DNA of 27,194 nucleotides from CAYVBN01 sp964538565 (GTDB lineage: Bacteria; Pseudomonadota; Alphaproteobacteria; Rhizobiales; Xanthobacteraceae): positions 1 through 27,194 of the forward strand of contig CAZIGW010000060.1 in assembly GCA_964538565.1 (NCBI GenBank), written 5' to 3'. The notes under the pieces were generated by a model. That model did no database searches. It was not told the origin of the DNA and saw only the letters and a list, made by a program, of their open reading frames with translations. The position numbers and the translations under genes are program-made. Below, one piece after another: positions 9,869-17,195 of this stretch; the stretch's first letter is position 1; every line of letters begins with the position of its first letter.

Positions 9869-10495
9869 CTAAGCCACGCTGCGCAATGCACGGACCAACG
9901 CTTCCATGGTCTCGCCCGGATCGCTCGCGCGCATGACGCCGCCCATCACCGCCACGCCGGCGACACCTGCGGCCAGAACGTCGGAGACATTCTCAGGCGC
10001 GACGCCCCCGATGGCGAGGATCGGAACGGGCGCGCAACGCGCGAGCGCTGCGAGGCCGCCGGGACCGAGCGCCGGCCCGTATCCCGGCTTGCTCGCCGTC
10101 GCGAACGCAGGACCGGCGATGGCGTAATCGACGAGGGTCGGGTCGAGCGCCGCCGCGTCGGCCGCCGCATGGATCGAGATGCCGATCAACACGCCCGGTC
10201 CGAGCAACGCCCGCGCCTGCGCCGGGTCGGCTCCGGCCGGCAGGTGAACCCCGTCGGTCCCGCACGCCTGGGCAAGCTCTGCCTCGCCGTGCAGCACGAG
10301 GCGGGCGCCGAATTCGCGTGCGAGGGGTTTCAACGTGGCGGCGAGCGCCGCCTGCTCGAGCCCCGGCAGATCCTTTTCGCGCAGGCTCACGAAACGGCAG
10401 CCGGCCGCGAGCGCCGCGCCCACCACCTCCGCAAGCGGCCGCCGCGCCTGTCTGCGGTCCGTGACGAGCAGCAGCGGCGGCGCCGGAAGCCTCAC
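9869..10495 (-). CDS. thiE: Thiamine-phosphate synthase family protein
   Basis: Joins the hydroxymethylpyrimidine and thiazole phosphates to thiamin phosphate, a TIM-barrel reaction. The 208-residue product has LLLVTDRRQ at the N-terminus, SLREKD (the substrate-loop position usually QLREKD), TDGVHLPAG, and GPAFATASKPGYGPALG corresponding to the GPxFxTxSK diphosphate-binding loop, then ILAIGGVAPEN. Start: GTG at 10493-10495, overlapping the thiG stop as GTGA, which implies translational coupling. The larger frame above it is a shadow of thiG. TenI, the related aminase-like homologue, cannot be fully excluded because the ThiE loops deviate slightly, but the cluster otherwise lacks ThiE, favouring a true synthase. 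It ends convergent to queF. Confidence 0.85.
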   Translation of the reverse strand: MRLPAPPLLLVTDRRQARRPLAEVVGAALAAGCRFVSLREKDLPGLEQAALAATLKPLAREFGARLVLHGEAELAQACGTDGVHLPAGADPAQARALLGPGVLIGISIHAAADAAALDPTLVDYAIAGPAFATASKPGYGPALGPGGLAALARCAPVPILAIGGVAPENVSDVLAAGVAGVAVMGGVMRASDPGETMEALVRALRSVA

Positions 10496-11283
10496 GTCCC
10501 GACGAGGCCGAACTGCGGGCTGGACGGCTCGGCGTAGGCGCGTTTGGGAATGCGCCCGGCCAGGCGCGCGAGCCGCCCGCCTTCGACCGCCGCCTTCATG
10601 GCGGCCGCCATCCGCACCGGATCGGCCGCCCTGGAGACGGCTGTGTTGAGCAGCACGGCGGAGCAGCCGAGCTCCATCGCCAGCGCGGCGTCCGACGCCG
10701 TGCCGATGCCGGCGTCGAGCACGACCGGAACGGGTGAGCGCGCACCCAGAAGCTCGATCAGGTGCGGATTGCAGATGCCGAGCCCGGAGCCGATCGGCGC
10801 GCCGAGCGGCATCACGGCGGCGGCGCCGACGTCGGCGAGCTTGCGGCAGGCGACCGGGTCCTCGGTGCAATAGGGCAGAACGACGAACCCCTTGCCGACG
10901 AGCGTCTCGGTCGCGCGCACCAGCTCCTCGATGTCCGGATAGAGCAGTTCGCGGTCGCCGATCACCTCGAGCTTGATCCAGTTGGTGTCGAGCGCCTCGC
11001 GGGCGAGCTCCGCGGTGAGCACGGCATCCTTCGCGGTCTGGCAGCCGGCCGTGTTGGGCAGGAAATGCACGCGGCCGCCGATCAGGTCGACGAGGCTCTC
11101 CTCCTCCCCCGCAAGACTGATGCGGCGGATCGAGGCGGTGACCATCTCGGTCCCGCTCGCCGCGACCGAATCGAGCATCACCTTGCGATTGGGATAGCCG
11201 GCTGTGCCGAGGAACAGCCGCGATCGGAATTCGCGGCCGGCGATGACCAGCGGATCGGATCGTTTGGTTTCTTGTTGCATCAT
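10492..11283 (-). CDS. thiG: Thiazole synthase
   Basis: TIM-barrel enzyme that builds thiazole phosphate from deoxyxylulose phosphate, dehydroglycine and the ThiS thiocarboxylate. The 263-residue product includes REFRSRLFLGTAGY, LPNTAGCQTAKDAV, the lysine K104 in NWIKLEVIGD (Schiff-base position), CTEDPVACRKLADVG, and the phosphate-binding VVLDAGIGTASDAALAMELG. Two adjacent ATG codons (11283 and 11280) are possible starts; both follow the thiS stop within a few bases, and AGGGTGG within the end of thiS can serve as the ribosome-binding site. The glycine oxidase product of the next gene upstream (ThiO) supplies the dehydroglycine. Confidence 0.96.
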   Translation of the reverse strand: MMQQETKRSDPLVIAGREFRSRLFLGTAGYPNRKVMLDSVAASGTEMVTASIRRISLAGEEESLVDLIGGRVHFLPNTAGCQTAKDAVLTAELAREALDTNWIKLEVIGDRELLYPDIEELVRATETLVGKGFVVLPYCTEDPVACRKLADVGAAAVMPLGAPIGSGLGICNPHLIELLGARSPVPVVLDAGIGTASDAALAMELGCSAVLLNTAVSRAADPVRMAAAMKAAVEGGRLARLAGRIPKRAYAEPSSPQFGLVGT

Positions 11284-11284
11284 G

Positions 11285-11521
11285 TCATCCACCCTGCCTG
11301 GCCCGGACGATTTCGATCGTGTCGCCCGGCTTGACCCGCGTCTGCGGCCAGGCCGCGCGCGGCACGACGGTTCCGTTGAGCGCCACCGCAATGCCGCGCT
11401 GGCCGATGTCGACGGTCTTGGCCGCGAGCAGCGCCGCGAGATCGGTTGGCGCGTAGGGCTCCGGTTCGCCGTTCACCCGGATCACGGCGCCCTGGTCTGC
11501 GTCTTGTCTGGCTGCTTGCAT
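11285..11521 (-). CDS. thiS: Sulfur carrier protein ThiS
   Basis: Ubiquitin-like sulfur carrier for thiazole synthesis. The 78-residue product ends in ARQGG, the C-terminal Gly-Gly that is adenylated and converted to a thiocarboxylate. IRVNGEP, LAALLAAKT, GIAVALNGTVVPRAAW and VKPGDTIEIV follow the beta-grasp pattern of the family. It is slightly longer than E. coli ThiS (66 residues) because of a polar N-terminal stretch. Start: ATG at 11519-11521, 11 bp after the thiO stop with AGGGGA overlapping that stop. thiG starts one base after its TGA, so thiO, thiS and thiG are tightly packed. Confidence 0.93.
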   Translation of the reverse strand: MQAARQDADQGAVIRVNGEPEPYAPTDLAALLAAKTVDIGQRGIAVALNGTVVPRAAWPQTRVKPGDTIEIVRARQGG

Positions 11522-11532
11522 CAGTCATTCCC

Positions 11533-12684
11533 CTATTCGGCGGCGCGCGCCGGTGCGAACCGCTCGATGCCGAACGGGCGGATCGCCGGATCGGTCTCGC
11601 CGTGGAGCGCGAGGCGGGCGACGGCATCGGCCGTCACCGGCGTGAGCAGAATGCCGTTGCGGTGATGCCCGGTCGCGTAAATGAGGCCGTCGAGCGGGGC
11701 CGGACCGAGGATCGGCGCATCGTCGCGGCTGCCCGGCCGGTGTCCGACCCACATCTCGGCGATCGGCAGTTCCTCGATGGCGGGAAGCGCGCGCCAGGCC
11801 GCCTCCAGCAGGCTGAGCACGCCGCCGGCGGTCAGCGTGTCGTCGAATCCCTTTTCCTCGACCGTGGCGCCGAGAATCAATCGACCGTCGCGCCGCGGCA
11901 CCAGATAGACGCCGGGCGCCCAGACGACGTGACGGAGGAGGGGCGCCGCCGGATCCGTCTGCAGCGCCAGCATCTGTCCCTTGACGGGGCGCACCGGCGG
12001 CCGCGCCTCCGGCGCCAGGCCGCCGATGGCGCGCGACCACGCGCCGGCGGCGAGCACGATCACGTCCGCCGCCACCTTGTCCCCATTCTCGAGGACGACC
12101 CCGCGCGCGCGGTCGTTCGCGACGGACATCTCAGTCACGGCGCGGTGCTCATGAACAACCGCGCCGGCGCGTTCGGCCGCGATCCGCAGCGCAGCCGACA
12201 GCTTGCGATTGTCGACCTGGTGATCCGTCGGGCTCCACACCGCGCCGGCGAGCCTCGCGGCGACATGCGGCTCGCGCCGGCGCACCTCGGCGGCCGGGAT
12301 CCATTCGAGCGGCAGGCCGAGCGTGCGCTGGAAGGCGAGATGATGCGCAAGCCGCGCCTGGTCGTCGGCCGTGAGCGCCAGCACCAGGGTTCCTTCGGTG
12401 CGCAGTTCCACGTCGATGCCGCTTGCGGCCGCGAGCTCGGCCGCGAAGGCGGGCCAGCGCGCCTGGCTTTCGCGGCCAAGGGCGACCAGCGCCTCCTCGC
12501 CCGGCTCCGCCTCCGCGCAGGCGGCGAGCATGCCGGCCGCCGCGTGGCTTGCGCCGCCGCCGGCCGTGCCCTTGTCGAAGACCGTGACGCGGGCGCCGCG
12601 CGCGGCAAGCCGCCAGGCGATGCCGAGGCCGACGACACCGGCCCCGATGACCACCACGGTCGGCTGAACAGAAAGAGCGCTCAC
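11533..12684 (-). CDS. thiO: Glycine oxidase ThiO
   Basis: FAD-dependent amine oxidase that converts glycine to the dehydroglycine used by ThiG. The 383-residue product has the N-terminal dinucleotide-binding VVIGAGVVGLGIAW, the SHAAAGMLA segment typical of ThiO, a DAO-type fold with PVKGQMLAL and YLVPRRDGRLILGAT, and the C-terminal YATGHHRNGILLTPVTA motif. Start: GTG at 12682-12684. Its ribosome-binding site, GAAGGGAG, is the terminal conserved strand of the TPP riboswitch directly upstream. First gene of thiO-thiS-thiG-thiE. thiC, which often heads this operon, is not in the window. Confidence 0.95.
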   Translation of the reverse strand: MSALSVQPTVVVIGAGVVGLGIAWRLAARGARVTVFDKGTAGGGASHAAAGMLAACAEAEPGEEALVALGRESQARWPAFAAELAAASGIDVELRTEGTLVLALTADDQARLAHHLAFQRTLGLPLEWIPAAEVRRREPHVAARLAGAVWSPTDHQVDNRKLSAALRIAAERAGAVVHEHRAVTEMSVANDRARGVVLENGDKVAADVIVLAAGAWSRAIGGLAPEARPPVRPVKGQMLALQTDPAAPLLRHVVWAPGVYLVPRRDGRLILGATVEEKGFDDTLTAGGVLSLLEAAWRALPAIEELPIAEMWVGHRPGSRDDAPILGPAPLDGLIYATGHHRNGILLTPVTADAVARLALHGETDPAIRPFGIERFAPARAAE

Positions 12685-12689
12685 TCGGC

Positions 12690-12762
12690 GGCTCCCTTCG
12701 CTGGCATGACCCAGACAGGTTCGATGGGTTTGATCTCAGCCGCTATCGCGGCACCCCAGGCC
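12690..12762 (-). promoter_or_regulatory. TPP riboswitch (THI element) controlling thiO-thiS-thiG-thiE
   Basis: On the minus strand the conserved blocks appear in order: GGGGTGCC, a GCCGC-GATA-GCGGC stem, GGCTGAGA, AACCTG, then GGTCATGCCAGCGAAGGGA. These are the hallmark TPP-binding segments (CUGAGA in the pyrimidine-sensing arm, AUGCCAGCG in the pyrophosphate arm). The final GAAGGGAG is also the ribosome-binding site of thiO, whose GTG lies seven bases on. This suggests ligand-induced sequestration of translation initiation. The closing P1 stem (GGC with GCC) is short, so the outer boundaries are approximate. Confidence 0.95.
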
Positions 12763-12823
12763 GTCAGCCCCATGATGGGAAATTTTCGCCGTCGCCACAA
12801 GCCCGGGCGAAGCGGGGTGGCCT

Positions 12824-13984
12824 TCAGATCTCGGCCGGTCGCTTCAGGAGCTGCGCGCAGACGAGCCCCAGCGCCAGCATGGTCAGCGCGCCGATCACCA
12901 GCGAGGGGCCCGGGCCGAAGCTCGAGAAACCGATCCCGTAGAGGACCGGGCCGGTCGCCTGGCCGAGGAAGAAGAACAGCGAGTGCAGCGACATCGCAGC
13001 CCCGCGCGCGGTCGTGGACAGTTCCGTGGCTTCCACCTGGACCGAGGCGTGGAAGGTGTAGAAGCCGATGCCGAGCAGCACGAAGGCGAGCGCCTGAAAC
13101 GGCCACGACGGCCCCAGCGAGACGATCGTCAGCGCGACGCCCGCCAGCACCCCGCCGCCGACCATGAGATGCTCCGGCCGCCAGCGGCCGAGCAGGATCG
13201 GTACCCCCAACGAATAGACCACGCCGCCGACCGAGAACCCGGCGAGCACGAGCCCGGCGATCGAGGCGCGCGTCTCGCCGCTCGCGAGCAGCAGCAGCGC
13301 GACGAACGGAAAGGCGCCGAACACGGCGATGCCGTCGGCGAACACCGCGCCGTAGCAGACCTTGGCGCGCGGGTTGGCGAAGATCCCGCGGTAGCCGGCG
13401 ACGATCGAGCGCAGATCGAAGCCGATCGGCTTGCCGACGACCACGCCGCGCAGCCCGATGAGGGCGCTCGCGAGCGCCAGCAGTCCGGCCCCGGTGACGG
13501 CCAGGAACACCGCGCGCCACCCGAGCGTGTCGCCGACCACGCCCGCCATCGAGGCGCCGAGCAGGTTGCCGGTGATCACGACGGCGAGCAGCCGGCCGAT
13601 CGCCACCTGCCGCTCGCCGACCGGCACGAGGTCACCCGCGATCGCGAGCGCCACCGGAAAGATTCCGCCGGTCGCGATCCCGGCGACGATCCGCGCCACC
13701 AGGAGCAGCGAAAACCCGTTCGCCGCCGCGCAGGCCAGCGAGGCCGCGAGCAGCACGATGAGGCAGACGAACATCAGCCGGATCTTGCCGAACATGTCGG
13801 CGGCCGGTCCGAGGATCGGCTGAACGATCGCGAACGGCAGCGCGAAGGCGCTCGACAGCAGCGCGACCTTCTCGGGGGCGACCGCGAGATCGCCGGCGAT
13901 CTGCGGAATGATCGGATCGACCGCCCGCGCGGCCAGCGCGGTGGCGAACCCGATCAGGCTGACGTGGGTCAGGACGCGCGACAT
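12824..13984 (-). CDS. MFS transporter (sugar-efflux/AraJ-like type)
   Basis: Twelve-segment major facilitator, 386 residues from the chosen start MSRVLTHVSLIGFA. Hydrophobic segments alternate with short loops throughout. GPAADMFGKIRLMFV is a variant of the MFS loop 2-3 motif A, and LLLVARIVAGIATGGIFPVALAI is typical of transmembrane 4-5 in drug/sugar efflux members. The substrate cannot be told from sequence. ATG at 13982-13984 is preferred; the frame extends to 14140, but the extra 52 residues are Arg/Pro-rich and precede the first membrane helix unnaturally. It ends 61 bp before the TPP riboswitch, which lies downstream of it and so does not control it. The 230 bp upstream holds no gene I can support. 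Confidence 0.85.
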   Translation of the reverse strand: MSRVLTHVSLIGFATALAARAVDPIIPQIAGDLAVAPEKVALLSSAFALPFAIVQPILGPAADMFGKIRLMFVCLIVLLAASLACAAANGFSLLLVARIVAGIATGGIFPVALAIAGDLVPVGERQVAIGRLLAVVITGNLLGASMAGVVGDTLGWRAVFLAVTGAGLLALASALIGLRGVVVGKPIGFDLRSIVAGYRGIFANPRAKVCYGAVFADGIAVFGAFPFVALLLLASGETRASIAGLVLAGFSVGGVVYSLGVPILLGRWRPEHLMVGGGVLAGVALTIVSLGPSWPFQALAFVLLGIGFYTFHASVQVEATELSTTARGAAMSLHSLFFFLGQATGPVLYGIGFSSFGPGPSLVIGALTMLALGLVCAQLLKRPAEI

Positions 13985-14214
13985 CGCGAAGCGTGGGAAG
14001 CGAACGGCATGGGAATGAATGGGGAAAGCTGCAGCGAGGGCCACCGGAACGGGCGTTGGTTGGGCTCGGAGGGGCACGGCTCGCGTTCTAGCCCTCGCGC
14101 CATTCGGCCCCATTGGATGTCCGCATGATCCCGCCCGCAACGACCCGTGTCCATTGGTCGAAATGATGCTTTAGCGCAATTTTCGCGCGGCGAGGCCCCC
14201 TGCCCCGGAATGCC

Positions 14215-15375
14215 TCACCCGACGATGGCGTGGGGCAGGAACCGCGAGGTGTTCTTGGTGATCGGGCTCGCGTCCTCCCGCACCGAGAGCGCGCACGGCA
14301 CCCCGCCGACGATCCACGACCCGAGGACCGCGAAGTTGCCGCCGGTCTCGGGCAGCGGAGAGACCGCCTGCCGCACGTAGCCCTCCGCGCCGTAAGGGCC
14401 GGCGTCGGCGTCGACCTCCTCGCCGCCGACCATGATCGTCACGTTGGCGCCCTCGCGCGAATAGAGCGGCTTGCGTACGTAGGAACTGCCGAGCTCGGCC
14501 GCCTTCTCGTCGTCCTCGAAATAGGCCGGCAGGAGGTTGGGATGGCGCGGAAACATGGCCCAGAGCAGCGGCAGGATGCCCTTGTTGGAGAGGATCGCCT
14601 TCCAGGGCGGCTCGATCCAGCGCGTGGGCGCGCCGGCAAGGAACGCGCCGAACTGCTCCTGGAACATCCATTCCCAGGGATAGAGCTTGAAGGCGAGGTC
14701 GATCGGCCTGTCGGCGAGATCGACGAACACCCCGTTCGGCTTCCGGCCGATCGCGTCCATCGCCAGCAGGGTGGTGGCAAGACCCGCCTGGCGCGCGGTG
14801 TCCTCCAGATAGGCGAGCGTGCCGGCATCCTCCGGATCGTCGGTCGCGCCCGCCAAGTGCACATGCGCGCCGTTGGCGATGGTCTGCCAGGTGGCGATCA
14901 GGCGCTCGTGCAGGGAATTGTACTGGTCGGCGTCGCGCGGGACGATCCGCCGTGCGATCACATCTTCCAGCCACATCCACTGAAACACGCCGGTCTCGAA
15001 CAGCGAAGTCGGCGTGTCGGCGTTGTATTCGAGCAATTTGGCCGGGCCGCGGCCGTCGTAGCGAAGATCGAGACGGCCGTAGAGGCTCGGATCGCCGCGC
15101 TTCCAGCTCGCCGCGATGAAGTTCCAGTGGCGTTCGGGGATGCGCAGGACGCGCATCATGCGCTCGTCGGCGACCGCGCGCGCGACGAGCTCGCGCGCCA
15201 TCGCGTCGATCTCTCCGGTCGGCGCCTCGAGGTCCCGCTCGATCTCCTGCAGCGTGAACGCGTAATAGGCGCGCTCGTCCCAGTAGCGTTCTCCGTCGAT
15301 GGTGTGGAATTCGAATCCCGCCTCCGCGGCGCGCACGCGCCAGTCGTCGCGCTCCTCGCAGGAGATGCGCTGCAT
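14215..15375 (-). CDS. Glutathionylspermidine synthase-like ATP-grasp protein (YgiC/YjfC family)
   Basis: Homologue of the C-terminal synthetase domain of glutathionylspermidine synthase, an ATP-grasp carboxylate-amine ligase. The 386-residue product equals E. coli YgiC in length. Characteristic segments include RYWDERAYYAFT, LEYNADTPTSLFE, YPWEWMFQEQFG, EPPWKAILSNKGILPLLW, YVRKPLYSREGANV and the C-terminal SPITKNTSRFLPH. Start: ATG at 15373-15375; the frame extends to 15546 but that part is the shadow of the preceding gene. It begins 7 bp after the YgiB-like gene, which itself begins 7 bp after the DUF350 gene. No amidase domain is present, so it is not a bifunctional enzyme. Which amine or peptide it joins is unknown. 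Confidence 0.9.
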   Translation of the reverse strand: MQRISCEERDDWRVRAAEAGFEFHTIDGERYWDERAYYAFTLQEIERDLEAPTGEIDAMARELVARAVADERMMRVLRIPERHWNFIAASWKRGDPSLYGRLDLRYDGRGPAKLLEYNADTPTSLFETGVFQWMWLEDVIARRIVPRDADQYNSLHERLIATWQTIANGAHVHLAGATDDPEDAGTLAYLEDTARQAGLATTLLAMDAIGRKPNGVFVDLADRPIDLAFKLYPWEWMFQEQFGAFLAGAPTRWIEPPWKAILSNKGILPLLWAMFPRHPNLLPAYFEDDEKAAELGSSYVRKPLYSREGANVTIMVGGEEVDADAGPYGAEGYVRQAVSPLPETGGNFAVLGSWIVGGVPCALSVREDASPITKNTSRFLPHAIVG

Positions 15376-15382
15376 GTTCGCG

Positions 15383-15763
15383 TCACCCGCCGGCGCGCGC
15401 CGAGAACGCATGCGCGATCGAACCGAAGCCGCCGCGCAGCGTACCGAACGTCGAGGATCCCGATGCGCGTGCGACCGGCGCAGCCGACGTGGTCGTCGTT
15501 CCGTGCCGGCCGGTGAAGATCGGCCGCGACCAGTGGCTGCCCCCATGGCTGGAGGAATACGATGACCACGAGCGGCGCGACGGGCACGGGTCCTGAGCCT
15601 GCTTCTGCGGCTGGGCTGCGACGTCGGTCGCCGCCAGCCCGGATGCCACCGTGCTCTGCTGGGCGGGCGCCGTGCAGTCGCGGGCGGGCGTCACCGCGTA
15701 GGCGGTCGCTCCGACGCCGCCGACGCCCATCAGCAGCAGAGCGACCTGCGAGGAGCGTTTCAT
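15383..15763 (-). CDS. YgiB/YjfM-like (DUF1190-like) exported protein
   Basis: A 126-residue protein with a clear N-terminal signal peptide (MKRSSQVALLLMGVGGVGATAYA, cleavage probable after AYA). A Ser/Gly/Thr-rich low-complexity body follows, containing SSHGGSHWSRPIF and FGTLRGGFGSIAHAFSA. The aromatic/glycine pattern and RGGFGS tail are those of the YgiB/YjfM (DUF1190) family, which accompanies YgiC/YjfC in enterobacteria. Unlike E. coli YgiB, no lipobox cysteine is evident: the cysteine after the signal is in TPARDC. Start: ATG at 15761-15763. Family assignment relies on these weak motifs plus strong context (DUF350 gene upstream, ATP-grasp gene downstream). Confidence 0.72.
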   Translation of the reverse strand: MKRSSQVALLLMGVGGVGATAYAVTPARDCTAPAQQSTVASGLAATDVAAQPQKQAQDPCPSRRSWSSYSSSHGGSHWSRPIFTGRHGTTTTSAAPVARASGSSTFGTLRGGFGSIAHAFSARAGG

Positions 15764-15770
15764 GGCCGCC

Positions 15771-16175
15771 TCACAGGGTCATCGACGCCGCGCTGAGAAC
15801 ACCGGCGGTGACCGACACGAGCCCGAGCCAGACCGCCGCCGCAAGCTCGCCGCCGGCGACCCGCCGCGGCAGATCCGGAACCGGGATGCGCGCGATGAAG
15901 AACACCGCGAGCTGCACCAGGAGCGCCACGATGCTCCAGATCGCGCAGTCGACGATGTCCGCGGCGTGTGCGATCGCGCTCGCGACCGGCAGCGCGAAGC
16001 CGAGCAGGCTCAGGCCGAGCGCGACCGCCGGACCCGGAACGTTCTTGCCGATGAGCTCGAACTCGTCATAGGGCGTGAGCCGCGTATAGATCGCCAGGTA
16101 GACGACCACGACCACCAACGCCAGGCAGAAATAAGCAAAGAACGCGGGCAACCCCTGCAACGATTGCAGCACCAT
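15771..16175 (-). CDS. DUF350 family membrane protein (YjfL-like)
   Basis: A 134-residue integral membrane protein from MVLQSLQGLPAFFAYFC, with four hydrophobic segments (about residues 9-27, 46-67, 76-98 and 110-131). LIYTRLTPYDE-like (here AIYTRLTPYDEFELI) after helix 1 and NVPGPAVALGLSLLGFALPVASAI are typical of DUF350 (YjfL). No biochemical role is established for the family. Start: ATG at 16173-16175 with AGGAGGGG immediately upstream, the strongest ribosome-binding site in the window; the 20-residue upstream extension is rejected. First gene of the three-gene operon. Its leader contains a 14-bp direct repeat. kdsA lies 115 bp upstream on the same strand. Confidence 0.87.
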   Translation of the reverse strand: MVLQSLQGLPAFFAYFCLALVVVVVYLAIYTRLTPYDEFELIGKNVPGPAVALGLSLLGFALPVASAIAHAADIVDCAIWSIVALLVQLAVFFIARIPVPDLPRRVAGGELAAAVWLGLVSVTAGVLSAASMTL

Positions 16176-16198
16176 GTCCCCCCTCCTCTGGCTCGTTC

Positions 16199-16248
16199 CG
16201 GCCCGACGGCCGAATCGGTCCGGCAATCCTGCCACGGCCCGACGGCCG
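16199..16248. repeat. Two exact 14-bp direct repeats upstream of the DUF350 operon
   Basis: CGGCCCGACGGCCG occurs at 16199-16212 and again at 16235-16248, 36 bp apart start to start. The second copy adjoins a GACGGCCGGCCGTC palindrome. They lie 24-73 bp upstream of the DUF350 start codon, where a repressor or activator could bind. The sequence is GC-only apart from one A, so composition may contribute. Confidence 0.5.
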
Positions 16249-16290
16249 GCCGTCAGGCGTGTGATCCATTCACCGATCTAGATTGGTCGC

Positions 16291-17151
16291 TCAAACCGCC
16301 GGAGGGTTCGATTTCGCGATCCGGTCGATTTCCTGCAGGATGCGCAGGAGGTCCGGAAGGTCGCGCAGAACCATCATGTTGGGCCCGTCGGAGGGCGCCC
16401 GGTCCGGGTCCTGATGGGTCTCGATGAACACGGCGGCGACGCCGACCGCCACCGCCGCGCGCGCGAGCACCGGAACGAACTGGCGCTCGCCGCCCGAGGC
16501 GGTGCCCTGTCCGCCCGGCTGCTGCACGGAATGCGTGGCGTCGAACACGACCGGCGCGCCCGTCCGCGCCAGGATCGGCAGCGCCCGCATGTCGGAGACG
16601 AGCGTGTTGTAGCCGAACGAGACGCCGCGCTCGGTGACGAGCACGTTGCGGTTACCGCGGCCGGTGACCTTGGCGACCACGTTCGTCATGTCCCAGGGCG
16701 CGAGGAACTGGCCCTTCTTCACGTTGACGACGCGCCCGGTCTCCGCCGCCGCGACGATCAGGTCGGTCTGCCGGCAGAGAAATGCCGGGATCTGCAGCAC
16801 GTCCACCGTTTCGGCGACGCGCGCGCATTGCTCGGCCGCGTGCACGTCGGTGAGAACCGGAATTCCGAGCTTCTCACGGATCTCGGCGAAGATCGGCAGC
16901 GCGGCGTCGAGCCCGAGGCCGCGCGCGCTCGCCGCGCTCGTGCGGTTCGCCTTGTCGAACGAGGTCTTGTAGACGAGGCCGAGCCCCAGCATGCGGGCGA
17001 TCTCGGCAAGCGCCGAGGCCATTTCGAGCGCGTGGGCGCGGCTCTCGAGCGCGCACGGGCCGGCGATCAGCGCAAGCGGCAGCGCATTGCCGAACCGGAC
17101 CGAGCCGACGGCGACCACGGGATTGGGAGCGGGTTGAGCGTTGGCGTTCAC
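16291..17151 (-). CDS. kdsA: 3-deoxy-8-phosphooctulonate synthase (KDO-8-phosphate synthase)
   Basis: Condenses phosphoenolpyruvate and arabinose 5-phosphate for the KDO of lipopolysaccharide. From GTG at 17149-17151 the product is 286 residues, the family length. Motifs: PLALIAGPCALESRAHALEMA, KTSFDKANRTS, GIPVLTDVHAAEQC, QIPAFLCRQTDL, NVKKGQFLAPWDM, DATHSVQQPGG and FIETHQDPDRAPSDGPN. Cysteine in IAGPCALES (C33) points to the metal-dependent class; metal-independent enzymes have Asn there. The chosen GTG has AAGGG six bases upstream. Alternatives are ATG at 17175, or TTG at 17199 overlapping the VOC gene stop as TTGA. It is likely co-transcribed with the VOC gene. Confidence 0.95.
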   Translation of the reverse strand: MNANAQPAPNPVVAVGSVRFGNALPLALIAGPCALESRAHALEMASALAEIARMLGLGLVYKTSFDKANRTSAASARGLGLDAALPIFAEIREKLGIPVLTDVHAAEQCARVAETVDVLQIPAFLCRQTDLIVAAAETGRVVNVKKGQFLAPWDMTNVVAKVTGRGNRNVLVTERGVSFGYNTLVSDMRALPILARTGAPVVFDATHSVQQPGGQGTASGGERQFVPVLARAAVAVGVAAVFIETHQDPDRAPSDGPNMMVLRDLPDLLRILQEIDRIAKSNPPAV

Positions 17152-17195
17152 GGGGCAGCCCTTCGCGGCGACCATGACCGGGGGGCCGCCCGGGG

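Noticed and set aside
12824..13984. Thiamin transporter role for the MFS protein next to the thi genes
   Set aside because: The TPP riboswitch lies downstream of this gene and does not control it; no sequence feature indicates thiamin or precursor transport.
14161..14185. AAATGATGCTTTAGCGC resembles the CTAAAGCATGAT core of dispersed repeats seen in some Bradyrhizobium genomes
   Set aside because: The match is partial, there is one copy and no partner arm nearby, so a repeat element cannot be supported.
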